From contig NZ_SPPK01000003.1 of the NCBI RefSeq assembly GCF_004569505.1, positions 124,001 through 188,000 on the forward strand: a stretch of DNA of 64,000 nt, in the 5' to 3' direction. Origin of the DNA: Dysgonomonas mossii (GTDB lineage Bacteria > Bacteroidota > Bacteroidia > Bacteroidales > Dysgonomonadaceae). Position 1 is the stretch's first letter; every line of letters begins with the position of its first letter. A program made the translations under genes and the position numbers. Below are positions 52,206 to 60,880 of the stretch, piece after piece. The notes beneath the pieces were generated by a model. The model saw nothing but the letters and a program-made list of their open reading frames with translations, was not told the DNA's origin and made no database searches.

Positions 52206-52347
52206 TACCTTTGATATTATTAAATTCCATAACAGAGGTCCCAACCTTAGTTAATTGAATTATTATTCTCAATTACACAACACACTTTACAAAACAAATT
52301 CAGTATGAGGGGCAAATCGAAAAAGATTTTGCCCTTTCATTTTTTTA
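52206..52347 (+). ncRNA. Candidate orphan small RNA
   Basis: TACCTTTG at 52206-52213 fits the -7 box. Then come a 7-bp hairpin (52252-52258 with 52269-52275), an A/C-rich single-stranded stretch, and a GC-containing intrinsic terminator with T7. No ORF longer than 25 codons fits. A transcript of about 125 nt would start near 52220. Alternatively the terminator serves the regulator gene, 217 bases upstream. Confidence 0.35.
52305..52347 (+). terminator. Intrinsic terminator downstream of the regulator / candidate sRNA
   Basis: Stem 52310-52318 with 52325-52334 (one bulge), extended by ATGA/TCAT pairing at the base. It is followed by a T7 run. Confidence 0.75.
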
Positions 52348-52530
52348 GAGGTAATATGATGCGTTTGTATACATGTGCTTAAGCTTTTTATGTAAATTCC
52401 CGACATACTTTGATAATTAGGATTATATGGTAAAATGTGAGGACAATCTGTAAATATTTATAAATACTTATATTTATTATGTTTATTACTAGTGTTTTAT
52501 TTGATGGCAGGGTTCTGCGTGCTTTTATAC

Positions 52531-52562
52531 AAAAAAAAAGCACAGATCATTTGACCTGTGCC
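52531..52562 (-). terminator. Terminator of the glucan locus after GH3
   Basis: On the minus strand, a 9-position stem with one mismatch (52540-52548 with 52553-52561) is followed by nine T's. It ends the transcript after the GH3 stop. Confidence 0.85.
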
Positions 52563-52584
52563 TTCCTGTTTTTATGTAAGGATT

Positions 52585-54810
52585 TTATTTTAGTTTAAAT
52601 CCTACCTTCGATTTTATATCTGTTGAAGATGCACCGATGATTGCTTCAAAGTCACCATTTTCGGCAACCCAGTCATGTTTATCCGCATCAAAGAAGCTTA
52701 GGGCTGACTTGTCAATCGTGAAAGTCACCGTTTTTTCTTCTCCTGCTTTCAGGTTTATTTTTTCAAAACCTTTCAACTCTTTTACAGGGCGGGGAAGGGA
52801 TGATTTCAGATCGCTTATATACAACTGAACTATTTCTGCACCGTCTCTGCTCCCTGTATTTTTTACATTTACAGAGAATGTGATTTTTCCATCTGCTGTC
52901 ATTTCTTTCTTATCGGCAGATACTTTTCCGTACTCGAAAGTAGTATAGCTAAGTCCGTGTCCGAAAGGGAATAAAGGTTTAATTTTTTCCTTATCGATCC
53001 AACGGTATCCCACGAAGATACTTTCTTTATAAGTAGCTTCTTTGTTTACACCCGGATAGTCGCCTAGCTTATGAGCTCCGTTGTCTTCGAGCTTCACAGG
53101 GAATGTGAAAGGCAGTTTTCCCGAAGGGTTTGCATCACCTGTAAGAATTGAAGCCAAAGCCGTACCTGATTCAGTACCGTTATACCATGTTTGAACAATA
53201 GCCGGAACTTCGTTTATCCAAGGCATTGCTACAGCATTACCCGAGATATTTACAACAACAAAGTTTTTGTTTGCCTTTGCCAGTTCTGAAATTACTTTAT
53301 CCTGACCATAAGAGAGACTCAATGATTCGCGGTCATTGCCTTCACTATCCTGTCTGTCACTTTTGTTTAATCCTCCGATAAATATAACCAAATCAACGTT
53401 CTTGGCAAGGCTTGTTGCTTCTGCTATCAATTCGCTTGCTGAGCGTGAGTCGTGAAGGTCTCTCTTTAGCTTTACGCCGTTGTATTCGCTTGTAGGGTCA
53501 CCTACATAGCCACGAGCATATATAACTTCCGCTTGTGTTCCCACACGATTGATTATTCCGTCCAACGGAGAAATTTCATATCTAGCTTTTAATGAAGAGC
53601 TACCTCCTCCTACTGTCATTGGTTTAATTGCGTTTTCTCCAACTATGAGTATTTTCTTCGTTTTATTCAGATCGATTGGTAATACACCGTTGTTGTTCTT
53701 CAACAATACAATTCCTTCTTCTGCTATTTTGCGTCCTGCCGCTGCATGCTCCGGTGTTCCAAAAGAGCCCCAAGGACGTTTTGTGTTCATTGTAGTACGG
53801 AATGAAAGACGAAGAATATTGCGAACTTTTTTGTCTACTTCTTCTACCTTTACTTCTCCCGATTGTAATAGTTTCAAGAATGGTTTTGCCAGGTAATAAT
53901 TGTCATAGGCATTGCTTGCCCCTTCGCTCAGTCCATCAGTCCACGAACCGAATTCCATATCCAGGCCATGATAAATAGCTTCCTTTGTGCTGTTTACTCC
54001 ACCCCAGTCGGATACAACCACTCCATCAAAGCCCCATTCTCCTCGTAAAATGTCATTCAGTAAATATTGATTGTGGCAAGCCCATTGTCCTTTATATCTG
54101 TTGTATGCACCCATTATAGCCCAAGCTTTTCCTTCTTGTACAGCCGCTTTGAAAGCCGGAAGGTATATCTCGTATAGTGCACGATCATCTACATTTACAT
54201 TTACTGTATGACGATCTATCTCCTGATTGTTGAGAGCATAATGTTTTACACATGCTGCGACTCCATTGGCCTGTACTCCCTGTATATAAGGCACTACCAT
54301 ATGTGAAGCCAGATAAGGATCTTCTCCCATATACTCGAAGTTTCTTCCATTGAGTGGCGTACGGTAGATATTTACTCCCGGACCAAGTAGTATATTCTTG
54401 TTACGATATCGAGCTTCTTCTCCGATGCTTTTTCCATACAGCGCAGACATATCTTTACTCCATGTTGCAGCCAGACATGTAAGAGCCGGAAAAGCGATAC
54501 ACGAATCGTTAGTCCATCCGGCCTGATCCCACTCATCCCACAAAACTTCGGGGCGAATACCGTGAGGACCATCTGTTGCCCAATTCTCAGGAATGCCTAA
54601 ACGGGGAACTCCTGCCGAACTGAATTTAGATTGTGCATGGCACATGGCGACTTTTTCTTCCAGAGTCATTCTGGAAAGCGCATCTTCAACTCGTTGTTCA
54701 ATAGGTTTTGTTTCATCTAAATAGATAGGCGTTTTGTTTTGCCCTATCATATTTAAGCTTATAGCTCCCATGATTAGGATGCCTAACAGCGTTTTTCCTC
54801 TTTTCAGCAT
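52585..54810 (-). CDS. Glycoside hydrolase family 3 beta-glucosidase
   Basis: An exo-acting retaining beta-glucosidase, 741 residues with a signal peptide (about 1-24, ending MIGQ), likely periplasmic. The nucleophile Asp268 lies in VVSDWGG at 265-271; the acid/base is probably Glu490 within SEGNDRESLSL. The (alpha/beta)8, alpha/beta sandwich and C-terminal FnIII-like domain (DKKEMTADGKITFSVNVKNTG onward) are all present. It is the last gene of the locus and has its own promoter box (54862-54869). In a beta-1,6-glucan pathway it would release glucose from oligosaccharides made by the GH30 enzymes. Confidence 0.95.
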   Translation of the reverse strand: MLKRGKTLLGILIMGAISLNMIGQNKTPIYLDETKPIEQRVEDALSRMTLEEKVAMCHAQSKFSSAGVPRLGIPENWATDGPHGIRPEVLWDEWDQAGWTNDSCIAFPALTCLAATWSKDMSALYGKSIGEEARYRNKNILLGPGVNIYRTPLNGRNFEYMGEDPYLASHMVVPYIQGVQANGVAACVKHYALNNQEIDRHTVNVNVDDRALYEIYLPAFKAAVQEGKAWAIMGAYNRYKGQWACHNQYLLNDILRGEWGFDGVVVSDWGGVNSTKEAIYHGLDMEFGSWTDGLSEGASNAYDNYYLAKPFLKLLQSGEVKVEEVDKKVRNILRLSFRTTMNTKRPWGSFGTPEHAAAGRKIAEEGIVLLKNNNGVLPIDLNKTKKILIVGENAIKPMTVGGGSSSLKARYEISPLDGIINRVGTQAEVIYARGYVGDPTSEYNGVKLKRDLHDSRSASELIAEATSLAKNVDLVIFIGGLNKSDRQDSEGNDRESLSLSYGQDKVISELAKANKNFVVVNISGNAVAMPWINEVPAIVQTWYNGTESGTALASILTGDANPSGKLPFTFPVKLEDNGAHKLGDYPGVNKEATYKESIFVGYRWIDKEKIKPLFPFGHGLSYTTFEYGKVSADKKEMTADGKITFSVNVKNTGSRDGAEIVQLYISDLKSSLPRPVKELKGFEKINLKAGEEKTVTFTIDKSALSFFDADKHDWVAENGDFEAIIGASSTDIKSKVGFKLK

Positions 54811-54861
54811 AAGTATGTAATTAATAATTTAGTATTTTCTTCTTTTTGCAAAAATTGGTCG

Positions 54862-54869
54862 CAAATATA
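54862..54869 (-). promoter_or_regulatory. -7 box for the GH3 gene inside the locus
   Basis: TATATTTG on the minus strand, an exact TAnnTTTG match, 51 bases before the GH3 ATG, inside the 96-base GH30-GH3 gap. Confidence 0.5.
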
Positions 54870-54906
54870 ATCTTTTTATTATTCAGCTTTTAATATTTCA
54901 ACCGAT

Positions 54907-56361
54907 TCATTTCCAAATGCACGAAATTACAGAACTCGCCGGTACGTTGTAGCTGAATGATTTGTTTCCAAGTTGTACTGTAACAGTGTGCTGTGTAGGG
55001 GTGTCATTTAGCAATACGATAGAATAGGTTTTGTCGGGATTTTCAAATGCCGAATAGTAGATACCTTCTATTGTTTGTCCTTCCGACTTAATGCGATGGC
55101 TACCCGGTTTTATAACTTTTGACAGATGAGCCATTGTATAGTAATGACTATTTTTGTCTGTTGTTTTATAATCGTTAGAGTCTATCGTGATGCAACCCAA
55201 ACAAATATCACATCCGCCCGGACGGTCGGGGCCATGCTTGTCGTCAAGCATATAGTTCCACATGATAACAGCTTTGTTATAGTTGTTGATCGTACCGATA
55301 CAAACCTCACGCATGTTCCACATCAAGTCTTTTGCAAATGAATATCCTTCACCCCAAAGCCCGATTGACATTTCTGTGAAATATAAATTCTTGTCAGGAC
55401 GGCTGTTGTGAATCTTCAGCAACTCCTCTTTATCACCTCCATAGGCATGAAAAGCAGCACCATCGATATATTTTGCAGCATCCGCGTCTTCATATATTTT
55501 CAATGGATATTGTTTCTGATCGAAGTTTTCGGCTTTATCTTCATCGTAGTTGTAATTATGATCATACACCAATATTTTAGTTTTTATGCCTGCTTTTTCA
55601 AATGCCGGGCCTAATGCAGATTTTACAAAATCTCGTTGTTCCTGCCAAGTCATATATAGAGACATGGAATTACCTCTGTTCAACGGCTCATTTTGTATTG
55701 TTACAGCATCTATCTTGAAGCCTTCTGCTTCCATTGCCTGAATATATTTTACAAAGTAGGCAGCATAATCTTGATAATATTTAGGATTTAGCTGTCCGCT
55801 TGTCCAAGAGTCGAAAGGTTTTAGTTCTTGCAGGTTGTTTACCTTCATCCATTTAGGGCAAGACCAAGGTGAGGCCATAATTTTCACATCCGGATTAATC
55901 GCCTTTATTTCTTTCAGAATTGGAAACAGATCGCGTTTGTCATATTCATGCATAGCGAAATTTTCTATTCCCGGTTTGTCACAATATGTGTATTCGTCTA
56001 ACGAAAAGTCCGAAGCCCCCAGTGATATACGGATATAGCTGTATCCGTACCCATTCACCGGATCGAATGTTTCTTTCAGTAGTGTAGTTCTGTCCTCGGC
56101 TGTCATCTTTAAAAGATTATAACAACTTGACCCGGTTATGGCTGCACCAAAACCGTCCATTTCCTGATATTTCTCTTCAGGATATAGTGTTATTATATTG
56201 TCAGTAGCTTTTGTGTCTGATTTAGCAGAAAACGCTACCGAGTCTTTTTGCATTGTCTTTTCTTTATCTGCCGTAGTAGTGTATATTTCTACATACTCCT
56301 TCTTCTCGGTACAAGAGAATAGGATAGAACAGAAAAGCGCTGCGTAAACAATTTTTTTCAT
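54907..56361 (-). CDS. Glycoside hydrolase family 30 lipoprotein (first copy)
   Basis: A GH30 clan-A enzyme of 484 residues, predicted to be lipid-anchored (Cys17 in LFSC), so it is an outer-surface or periplasmic lipoprotein. The (beta/alpha)8 barrel holds acid/base Glu225 (TIQNEPLN) and nucleophile Glu330 (YFTEMSIG). The C-terminal beta-domain carries SYNVPASSVISCIWK. The start ATG two codons after the longest frame fits the signal better. GH30 activities include beta-1,6-glucanase, beta-glucosidase and beta-xylanase. With GH3, SusC/D and a second GH30, beta-1,6-glucanase is the best guess. It is 74 bases after the other GH30 gene, with a terminator-like hairpin between. Confidence 0.93.
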   Translation of the reverse strand: MKKIVYAALFCSILFSCTEKKEYVEIYTTTADKEKTMQKDSVAFSAKSDTKATDNIITLYPEEKYQEMDGFGAAITGSSCYNLLKMTAEDRTTLLKETFDPVNGYGYSYIRISLGASDFSLDEYTYCDKPGIENFAMHEYDKRDLFPILKEIKAINPDVKIMASPWSCPKWMKVNNLQELKPFDSWTSGQLNPKYYQDYAAYFVKYIQAMEAEGFKIDAVTIQNEPLNRGNSMSLYMTWQEQRDFVKSALGPAFEKAGIKTKILVYDHNYNYDEDKAENFDQKQYPLKIYEDADAAKYIDGAAFHAYGGDKEELLKIHNSRPDKNLYFTEMSIGLWGEGYSFAKDLMWNMREVCIGTINNYNKAVIMWNYMLDDKHGPDRPGGCDICLGCITIDSNDYKTTDKNSHYYTMAHLSKVIKPGSHRIKSEGQTIEGIYYSAFENPDKTYSIVLLNDTPTQHTVTVQLGNKSFSYNVPASSVISCIWK

Positions 56362-56385
56362 GAGCATTTAAATTATTCAAATTTC

Positions 56386-56424
56386 AAAAAGGAGTCTGCA
56401 TAGAATGAATTCTATACAGACTCC
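56386..56424 (-). terminator. Intergenic terminator-like hairpin between the two GH30 genes
   Basis: A stem of eight and six base pairs around a one-pair mismatch (56391-56405 with 56410-56424), then TTTTT on the minus strand. It lies between two same-strand genes of the locus. Confidence 0.7.
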
Positions 56425-56435
56425 ACCAAACAATC

Positions 56436-57884
56436 TTATTTCAATATAAATGACGCAATAGCCAAATTCGGAACGTTGTACACGAACCGTTTGCTTGTTG
56501 CTTGATCTTTTACTGTAAGATTAATACTATTGCCGGATTTGTTGACAATCACAAGGCCTTTGCTGCCATCAGGATTTAAGAAAGCAGTAGCTGTAACTCC
56601 ATCAGGAAGTGTCCCAAGAAATGAAGTACTAATCATTTTTGCTCCGCTTCGGCATACCTTACCAAAGTGCCCTAATAGATAATATTCGAGCTCTTTCTTA
56701 TATACATCTCCATCTATAGTTACAATTCCTCTGCAATCTTCGCAAAATACTCCTCCCGGAGTAACGGGGCCATGTTGCGAATTAAGCGCAACGTTGAACA
56801 TCATATAGTTGCTAGATCCGTTTTGTATACATGGTACAAGAAAGTCTGTAAGATAATAGAATAGGGTTTCCATTTCTGTACCTGTATTCCATCCTCCTCC
56901 TGATAATTCTGTTTCGTATATACTTTTATCAGGAAATTCTGCTTTAACAGGATTGATAGCCGATGGATTCCCTGCATAACCATGAAATGCTGTTCCGGCG
57001 ATATATTGATTTGCGGTAGCATCTCGTAATACGTTGATTGCGTAGCTATAAATGTCGAAGTTGTGGTCTAGTATTAATATTTTAGTTGTAATACCCGCCG
57101 TTTTGAATTTAGGGCCAAGATATTTTCCTATTATTTCTGCTTGTTCCTGCCATGACATTTTCATAGAAGGGTGCACGCCTGATTCGAAATCGGCTTCGTT
57201 TTGCAATGTAATAGCATCAATTGTAATTCCTTCAGCTTTCATTGCCTCTACATATTTTACAAAATAGGTAGCATAAGCATCATATACTTCAGGTCCTTTA
57301 AGTTTGCCTTTATTTAATTGTCCACTACTCTTCATCCATGCCGGAGGTGACCATGGGCTCGCTATCAGCTTAATTTTAGGATTAATCGCTAGTATCTCTT
57401 TCAATACAGGTAATAAATCACGCTTGTCTATTTCAGGAATTGCAAAGTTTTCTATTCCCTCTTTATCACAATATGTATATAATGCCATCGAAAAATCGGA
57501 AGCCCCAATACATAGCCTTAAGCTTTCTAATCCTGCACCTTCTTTCGGATCGAACAGCTCTTTGAGAACCTTTGCCCGAGCTTCGGCACTCATTTGTTGG
57601 AGGAGATATGCCGACGAGCCTGTAAGACCACCACCAAATCCATCTATTGTTTGATATTTCACAGTGGGATCGAGGCGTAATACAACGTCTGTAATGTCAT
57701 TCGAATACTTGATCGGAAGTTCTTTCATCATATAAACTTTCGATTGAGTAGTCAGCCACATTCTTACGTCATTATTCTCCGTAGGCCCATTCTGATCATC
57801 ATCTGTTGATCCCGGATCGGTATTATGATCGGTGCATGCTATAGCCAGAAGCAGAGATAATACAGGTATTAAATATTTTTTCAT
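56436..57884 (-). CDS. Glycoside hydrolase family 30 lipoprotein (second copy)
   Basis: A 482-residue lipid-anchored GH30 enzyme; the lipobox is LLAIAC with Cys17, followed by an acidic DHNTDPGSTDDDQNG stretch that fits the surface-export signal of Bacteroidota lipoproteins. The acid/base Glu230 sits in TLQNEADF (NEA rather than the usual NEP) and the nucleophile Glu326 in YETELSGG. Both copies retain DGFG and SPWSxPxWMK barrel landmarks. Divergence of the acid/base context suggests a different linkage or chain-length preference from the downstream copy. It is 71 bases after the SGBP gene, with a hairpin between. Confidence 0.92.
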   Translation of the reverse strand: MKKYLIPVLSLLLAIACTDHNTDPGSTDDDQNGPTENNDVRMWLTTQSKVYMMKELPIKYSNDITDVVLRLDPTVKYQTIDGFGGGLTGSSAYLLQQMSAEARAKVLKELFDPKEGAGLESLRLCIGASDFSMALYTYCDKEGIENFAIPEIDKRDLLPVLKEILAINPKIKLIASPWSPPAWMKSSGQLNKGKLKGPEVYDAYATYFVKYVEAMKAEGITIDAITLQNEADFESGVHPSMKMSWQEQAEIIGKYLGPKFKTAGITTKILILDHNFDIYSYAINVLRDATANQYIAGTAFHGYAGNPSAINPVKAEFPDKSIYETELSGGGWNTGTEMETLFYYLTDFLVPCIQNGSSNYMMFNVALNSQHGPVTPGGVFCEDCRGIVTIDGDVYKKELEYYLLGHFGKVCRSGAKMISTSFLGTLPDGVTATAFLNPDGSKGLVIVNKSGNSINLTVKDQATSKRFVYNVPNLAIASFILK

Positions 57885-57900
57885 GTTTTTTTATCGTTTA

Positions 57901-57935
57901 TTATTGGCCTGTACTTTTTTCGTACAGGCCAATAA
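57901..57935 (-). other. Perfect hairpin between the SGBP and GH30 genes
   Basis: 14 perfect base pairs (57901-57914 with 57922-57935) with a seven-base loop. There is no immediate T run on the minus strand, so it may be a processing or stability element rather than a full terminator. Confidence 0.6.
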
Positions 57936-57955
57936 GGATCTAAGTTGTGCTTAAT

Positions 57956-59335
57956 TTAAGGAAGAGTTACACTCTCTGCTGTAACTACCTTAGTTGCCAG
58001 ATTGATCGTTATTTTATAGTTGCCTGATACCGCTCCTTCTGCAGCATACCAGTTACCATCAGTCTTCCCTAAATCTGTATCTTTGGCCAATATAGAAGGC
58101 ATCGTGAAGTTTGTTGATTTCTTCTCATTAGCCCATGATCTGTTTTCAAATGGTTTGAAGTTCGCTTTAGATGCATCGAAGTAGACTACAGCCTGATATG
58201 TGTCTGCTGCCACTTTACGGAAAACAATAGCTTGCAATGGGGCGTTGAAGTCCCATGTTGTATGTGCTCCGGGTTTCACTTTCGACGGATAACCAAGACC
58301 TTCTCCGGCGGCAAGCAATACGTTTGGATATTCTCTTACCGAAGGATCTATTATGGCTACTTTGCGAGTTTCGCTATAATACAGATCATAGCTTCCTGTG
58401 TCGCCAATAAATTTGATCTTATCCTCAGCTGTACGTACAAAGTAATTGAGATCATATACAATATCTGTAGAAGCAAGATCGGCGAATAGGTTTATTTCCT
58501 GATCTTTCTCAAATGTGCGTGATAGTTTCTTAAATGCTTCACCACTCGCTGTTACATCGCCAAAGTTATCTATTACAAGGTCGTTAGGATTGTATTTGTC
58601 TCCGGCTAAGCTTGTTGTAAACTTATAGTTGTCAAATACAATATTTGTAATATAGTCAATACTTGTGTTCGCAGTAGTAATATAGTCACCGGTTTCATCT
58701 ACCAATTGAACGGCTCCTGATTTACTTCCCCATACATGTCCTGAGAAATCGATCTGATTATCTGTAGTAATTTTCTCAGCAATTCTGTAACGGATACTAT
58801 TTGCCTTGAGCTTAAGTTCAGATGATTTGTACTTATCAGATTTCAAAGCTTCAGGAGTTAAGGTAATTACCTGTCCATTATCCAGTACAAGATATAATTT
58901 GCTATAATAAGTCCTTTTTCCTTTCACTCCTGTGATAGTACCTGTCGTTTGATCTCCTTCAACATTCGTTAGGGTTAAAAGAACTTCAACGCTTGCGTCT
59001 TCCGGCAGTTCGCTTGTATAGGCAACCTTAAATTTAGAAGATACTTCGGTGCTATTACCAGCAGTGCGTATTGATTGCTGTGCAACAAGCACGTCGTTCA
59101 CTATCATTTTCATTTCCAATGTCGAAAGAGGAGTCGTAGGATCAGAAACTTTCGCCGTGATAGTAACAGAATCCCCATAAGAAAATGTAGAAGGATTGAT
59201 TGCCGCCGACTCAATTACCGGTGTTGAATGCGGAAATACTTTTCTTGTATCTTCTTCCTCACATGAGGCGAGGAGAATACATGAGCACAATCCGCACATA
59301 ATTGCTTTATATATAGATTTCATATTTTTCTGCAT
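57956..59335 (-). CDS. Surface glycan-binding lipoprotein, SusE/SusF position
   Basis: A 459-residue lipoprotein (lipobox LLASC, followed by EEED, a surface-export signal). An alternative ATG four codons later fits equally. The N-terminal part (about 35-140) is an Ig-like domain with STFSYGDSVTITAKVSDP; the remainder is beta-rich with many aromatic residues and no hydrolase motif. By position after SusD it is the surface glycan-binding protein that presents the glucan to the SusCD transporter. I cannot assign a named carbohydrate-binding family. It is 12 bases after SusD. Confidence 0.85.
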   Translation of the reverse strand: MQKNMKSIYKAIMCGLCSCILLASCEEEDTRKVFPHSTPVIESAAINPSTFSYGDSVTITAKVSDPTTPLSTLEMKMIVNDVLVAQQSIRTAGNSTEVSSKFKVAYTSELPEDASVEVLLTLTNVEGDQTTGTITGVKGKRTYYSKLYLVLDNGQVITLTPEALKSDKYKSSELKLKANSIRYRIAEKITTDNQIDFSGHVWGSKSGAVQLVDETGDYITTANTSIDYITNIVFDNYKFTTSLAGDKYNPNDLVIDNFGDVTASGEAFKKLSRTFEKDQEINLFADLASTDIVYDLNYFVRTAEDKIKFIGDTGSYDLYYSETRKVAIIDPSVREYPNVLLAAGEGLGYPSKVKPGAHTTWDFNAPLQAIVFRKVAADTYQAVVYFDASKANFKPFENRSWANEKKSTNFTMPSILAKDTDLGKTDGNWYAAEGAVSGNYKITINLATKVVTAESVTLP

Positions 59336-59347
59336 TTAATTTATAGA

Positions 59348-60877
59348 TTAATAGCCAGGGTTTTGAACAAGATTAACATTCAGGTCTAGTTCGCTTTGAG
59401 GAATCGGCCACACAAGTTTATTTTCATTCAGACGAGATGCATATGCGTTCTGATGGTCGGAAGCGGATCTCATTACCTGAATAAAACGACCTCTGCGTTT
59501 AAGATCCATCCAGCGTTTTCCTTCGAAAGCAAACTCAAAACGATTCTCGTTTTCTATCGCTAAGCGCATAACATCTTTCGTATTAGCCGGAGTGTCAGCC
59601 AAGTCTACACGTTTTCTGATTTTATTTACCAGATTTTTTGCTTCACCTATATTCCCTAATTCATTTTCTGCTTCGGCTAATAATAATATTGCTTCCGGAA
59701 GACGGAATATAACGATATTACCGGCCTCTTGAGATCTGAGTTTATAGCAATAAGGATATTTGTTAGAAGGCCAATACTTGTCTGTCCATTTACCTGTAAC
59801 ATCTCCAAACATGATAGATGCATCTCTACGTACTACATCTCCCGCAGAAGTGAATGCTTTGTACAAATCCTGACTTGGTGTATTGAATTTTTTCCAGTCG
59901 ATGCCGTAGAACATCTGTGCTCCCCAGTTTCCTAAAGTAGACCAGCTATTGTAATCTACCTCGAAGATGGATTCCTTGCAATGTTCATTTACCAGATTTA
60001 CACTAGGAAGGACTCCGTTAGAAGGTGTTTCGGCAACGGCAAACAAGTCATCGTAGTTATCCATTAATCCATAACGAGTATCGTCTACAACCGCTTTGGC
60101 GTACTGTTTTACTTTGTTCCAGTCTGTATTTTCAAAACCGTCTTTGGTAGCATATACTTGTGCTTGTATAAGATGTACAAGCGCTTTGGTAATCTTAAAC
60201 TTGTTTGCTGAATAATCCATCACGTTTGCTTCGGCATATTCCAAGTCATTTACAATCTGGGTATAGATATTTTCTACAGTTTCTTGTTTAGGATACAACA
60301 ATGGGTATATAGTATCAATATTGCTAATGCTTATTTCAGGTACATACTGTGTAATTAAAGGCACACTTCCATATATGCGAACAAGATTAAAATAACACAA
60401 TGCTCTCATAAAATGAGCGTCACCTGCTATTTGGCCTCTACGTTGCTCTGTTAGAGCAGTATCTTTAATTTTAGGAATCCATTCTATAATTGTATTTGCC
60501 TTCGATATTTGAGAATATAGATATCCCCAGTCGCGCTTTACACCACCATTAGAAGCTGAAACTCTAAGCTCATCAAATTGCATGGTCATCTCTTTCGGTT
60601 CACCGGCATAAGCGTTATCCGATTGGGCATCATTCATTATATACCAGTCTAGTTGCCAAAATTCGTTAGCATAATCATTATATGCACCTGTTAGCAACTG
60701 TTCCATTTGAGTGGCTGTGGTATATTCGGTAGAATGGTCTTTACCTCCCGATCCCCAGTTTTCATTTGTTAGTTCCGAATCAGGTGACTCATCAAGGAAA
60801 CTATTACATGAAGCAAGGGCCATACATGTAACTGTTCCTAATATTATATTTTTTATATTGTATTTCATTGTATTCAA
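59348..60877 (-). CDS. SusD/RagB family nutrient-binding outer-membrane lipoprotein
   Basis: The lid partner of SusC: binds oligosaccharide at the cell surface. It is a 509-residue lipoprotein (LASC lipobox, then NSFLDESPDSELT typical of the family). The helical TPR-like scaffold includes GDAHFMRALCYFNLVRIYGSVPL and AEAENELGNIGEAKNLVNKIRKR, and the end is NRFEFAFEGKRWMDLKRRGRF with PIPQSELDLN. An in-frame ATG three codons later is also possible. It starts 3 bases after SusC, so the pair is translated together. Confidence 0.96.
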   Translation of the reverse strand: MNTMKYNIKNIILGTVTCMALASCNSFLDESPDSELTNENWGSGGKDHSTEYTTATQMEQLLTGAYNDYANEFWQLDWYIMNDAQSDNAYAGEPKEMTMQFDELRVSASNGGVKRDWGYLYSQISKANTIIEWIPKIKDTALTEQRRGQIAGDAHFMRALCYFNLVRIYGSVPLITQYVPEISISNIDTIYPLLYPKQETVENIYTQIVNDLEYAEANVMDYSANKFKITKALVHLIQAQVYATKDGFENTDWNKVKQYAKAVVDDTRYGLMDNYDDLFAVAETPSNGVLPSVNLVNEHCKESIFEVDYNSWSTLGNWGAQMFYGIDWKKFNTPSQDLYKAFTSAGDVVRRDASIMFGDVTGKWTDKYWPSNKYPYCYKLRSQEAGNIVIFRLPEAILLLAEAENELGNIGEAKNLVNKIRKRVDLADTPANTKDVMRLAIENENRFEFAFEGKRWMDLKRRGRFIQVMRSASDHQNAYASRLNENKLVWPIPQSELDLNVNLVQNPGY

Positions 60878-60880
60878 TTT

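Larger units (their letters stand above)
52089..52584. other. Gap between the regulator and the GH3 gene, with possible sRNA
   Basis: No protein gene is convincing here. The stretch contains a plus-strand -7 box (52206-52213), a small hairpin (52252-52275), an intrinsic terminator (52305-52347), and the minus-strand GH3 terminator (52531-52562). Confidence 0.55.

Noticed and set aside
52305..52379. 25-codon frame starting within the terminator hairpin
   Set aside because: It begins inside the stem of the terminator and codes an unremarkable peptide. The RNA explanation is simpler.
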